A DNA stretch of 64,000 bases, from assembly GCA_013396655.1 (NCBI GenBank), contig WBMV01000122.1:1641367-1705366 (forward strand), in the 5' to 3' direction. The DNA is from Campylorhamphus procurvoides. Taxonomy: Eukaryota; Chordata; Aves; Passeriformes; Dendrocolaptidae. Positions 25,951 through 64,000 of this stretch are shown in pieces. The notes under the pieces are model-generated. The model was not told the DNA's origin and did not search any database. It worked only from the letters and a program-made list of their open reading frames with translations. How positions within the stretch are numbered: the stretch's first letter is position 1; each line of letters starts with the position of its first letter. The position numbers were made by a program, and so were the translations under genes.

Positions 25951-26768
25951 TCCCCTCAGGAGTCGGAGCTTTCCCCGGTCCCCTCAGTCCCCTCAGCCAC
26001 CCCCGGTCCCCTCAGGACTCGGAGCTTTCCCCCGATCCCCTCAGCCTCCCCCGGTCCCCTCAGTCGCCGCCGATTCCCTCCGGTCCCCTTAGTCCCCTCA
26101 GCCACCCCCGGTCCCCTCAGCCGCCCCCGGGACCCCCTCAAGGCTCGGATCCTTCCCCAGGACCACCTCAGAGCTCGAAGCCTTCCCCGGTCCCCTAAGC
26201 CGCCTCGGGGCCCCCTCAGAGCCCGGAGCCACCCTCAGGGTCCCCTCAGCCGCTTCAGAGCCCCCTCAGAGCCCAGAGCCGTCCTCGGGGTCCCCTCAGC
26301 GTCCGGAGTCTCTCCCAGGGTCCCCTCAGCCGCCCCCAGGTCCCCTCAGGGCTCGGAGCCTTCCCCGGTCCCCTCAGCCGCCTCNCCAGAGCCGTCCTCG
26401 GGGTCCCCTCAGCACCCGGAGTCTCTCCCAGGGTCCCCTCAGCCGCCCCCGGGACCCCCTCAAGGCTCGGATCCTTCCCCAGGACCACCTCAGAGCTCGA
26501 AGCCTTCCCCGATCCCCTCAGCCGCCTCGGGGCCCCCTCAGAGCCCGGAGCCACCCTCAGGGTCCCCTCAGCCGCTCCAAGGTGTCCTCAGCAGCCGGAG
26601 ACTCCACTGGACATCCCTCAGAGCCGCCCTGGGGCCCCCTCTGGACTCGGAGCTTTCCCCGGTCTCCTCAGTCCCCTCAGGACTCGGAGCTTTCCCCCGA
26701 TCCCCTCAGTCCCCTCAGGAGTCGGAGCTTTCCCCGGTCCCCTCAGTCCCCTCAGCCACCCCCGGTCC
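25951..26768 (+). repeat. C-rich minisatellite with higher-order duplications (CCCCTCAG units)
   Basis: Degenerate units centred on TCCCCTCAG followed by CGGAGCYTTCCCCGG-type spacers, repeated many times. Longer duplications are visible. A block of over 100 bp from about 26120 recurs about 322 bp later with few changes. A 58-bp segment at 25951-26008 recurs at 26710-26767 without a mismatch. Single unresolved bases sit at 25950, 26385 and 26769, all at repeat junctions. The long open frames here are repeat artefacts rich in Pro, Ser and Arg. It probably lies in or just before CIT intron 1. Confidence 0.9.
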
Positions 26769-26769
26769 N

Positions 26770-26940
26770 TGTGAGGGACTCGGGGGAAACAGTGAGGGGT
26801 CTGGGGGGCTGTGAGGGGAACCCGGGGTTGCTGTGAGGGAACGCGGGGGGATCTGTGAGGGGGAGACGGGGGTTGCTGTGAGGGTCCTGTAGGGCTGTGA
26901 GGGGACCCGGGGCAGCTGTGAGGGGTCCTACGACTGCTCC
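26770..26940 (-). repeat. G-rich continuation of the minisatellite in opposite orientation
   Basis: After the unresolved base at 26769 the unit changes to CTGTGAGGGG plus GGACCCGGGG-type spacers, which reads as CCCCTCACAG on the other strand. It resembles the left array inverted. Several G-runs with short loops (for example 26781-26819) could form a G-quadruplex. Confidence 0.85.
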
Positions 26941-26950
26941 TTGCCCTGGG

Positions 26951-27096
26951 GGTGCGGTCACCGTCCCTGGAGGTGTTTAAGGACACACTGGACGTGGCAC
27001 CGAGCGCCCTGGTGCAGCTGACAAGGTGGTTTTGGGTCACAGCTTGGGCTCCATGACCTCAGAGGTCTTTTCCAGCCTAATGGATTGGGTGGTTCT
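26951..27096 (+). mobile_element. CR1-type LINE 3' fragment (degraded)
   Basis: The text CCCTGGAGGTGTTTAAGGACACACTGGA, then TGACCTCAGAGGTCTTTTCCAGCCTAATGGAT, follows the order of the avian CR1 3' end (ccctggaggtgttcaaggac, then ggtcccttccaaccc). It is 5'-truncated, as CR1 copies normally are, and lacks a clean terminal repeat. Recognition is from memory of the consensus. Confidence 0.7.
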
Positions 27097-27315
27097 CCCC
27101 GCCGTTACCCAAACCACTGGAATTGCTGGGACGCATTCAAACTTAGTACTATTAATAAATTTTGTCCCCAAAGGAATAGAAATATTGATTAGATTATATC
27201 CTCCCTCGTGCCCTTTTTTTTAGAATTTTTTTATTTAAAGTTAGCCATTCTAGTGCTCCCTGAACATCCCTGTTCTCTTTTTCAGGTGATTGTTTGTAGG
27301 AGATAAGCTGTAAAG

Positions 27316-64000
<36,685 letters not shown>

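Noticed and set aside
25900..26836. 304-codon Pro/Ser-rich frame and its shadows over the C-rich minisatellite
   Set aside because: Pure repeat translation crossing unresolved bases, with no domain and no splice context.

Overview
This is vertebrate nuclear DNA, almost certainly from a bird. The window carries multi-exon genes with GT-AG introns. Several fragments resemble the 3' ends of CR1 retroposons, one ending in the avian ATTCTATGATTCTATG-type tail. Introns are short for a vertebrate, and GC-rich minisatellites lie next to CpG islands. I cannot name the species.

Layout. (1) Positions 1-1711 hold one minus-strand coding exon (1496-1711) of BICDL1, a dynein/kinesin cargo adaptor, with intron on both sides. 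(2) Positions 1712-27285 contain no recognisable protein-coding exon. They hold a CpG-rich block with an 18-bp minisatellite and a 178-base assembly gap (about 5.93-6.86 kb), about 18.6 kb of AT-rich non-coding DNA, and a second CpG island (about 25.56-25.95 kb). The second island runs into a C-rich minisatellite that switches to the opposite orientation at a single unresolved base (about 25.95-26.94 kb). (3) From 27286 to the right edge lies the plus-strand CIT gene (citron Rho-interacting kinase). Twenty consecutive coding exons join without a frame error into residues 1 to about 844: N-terminal leader, complete AGC-type Ser/Thr kinase domain, C-terminal kinase extension with a hydrophobic motif, and the start of the long coiled coil. 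The gene runs off the right edge after exon 21 (exon numbers count one unseen non-coding exon 1). The Rho-binding, C1, PH and CNH regions known in the family would lie beyond position 64000.

The two genes are head to head (BICDL1 minus, CIT plus), the same relationship I recall for the mammalian locus, but packed into roughly 20-25 kb. The conserved coiled-coil end of BICDL1 exon 1 was not found in resolved sequence; it may fall in or near the gap at 6178-6355.

The most interesting region is CIT intron 11 (48941-49810). Reading through the donor of exon 11 gives a short new C-terminus after the kinase, followed by an AATAAA. The same intron has a TATATAA plus CRE-like pair, and the next exon opens exactly with an in-frame ATG. 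One 870-bp intron could therefore end a kinase-only product (like CRIK-SK) and begin a kinase-less product (like citron-N). A CpG-rich patch in intron 9 and a 126-nt in-frame cassette exon (exon 18) are further points of isoform control.
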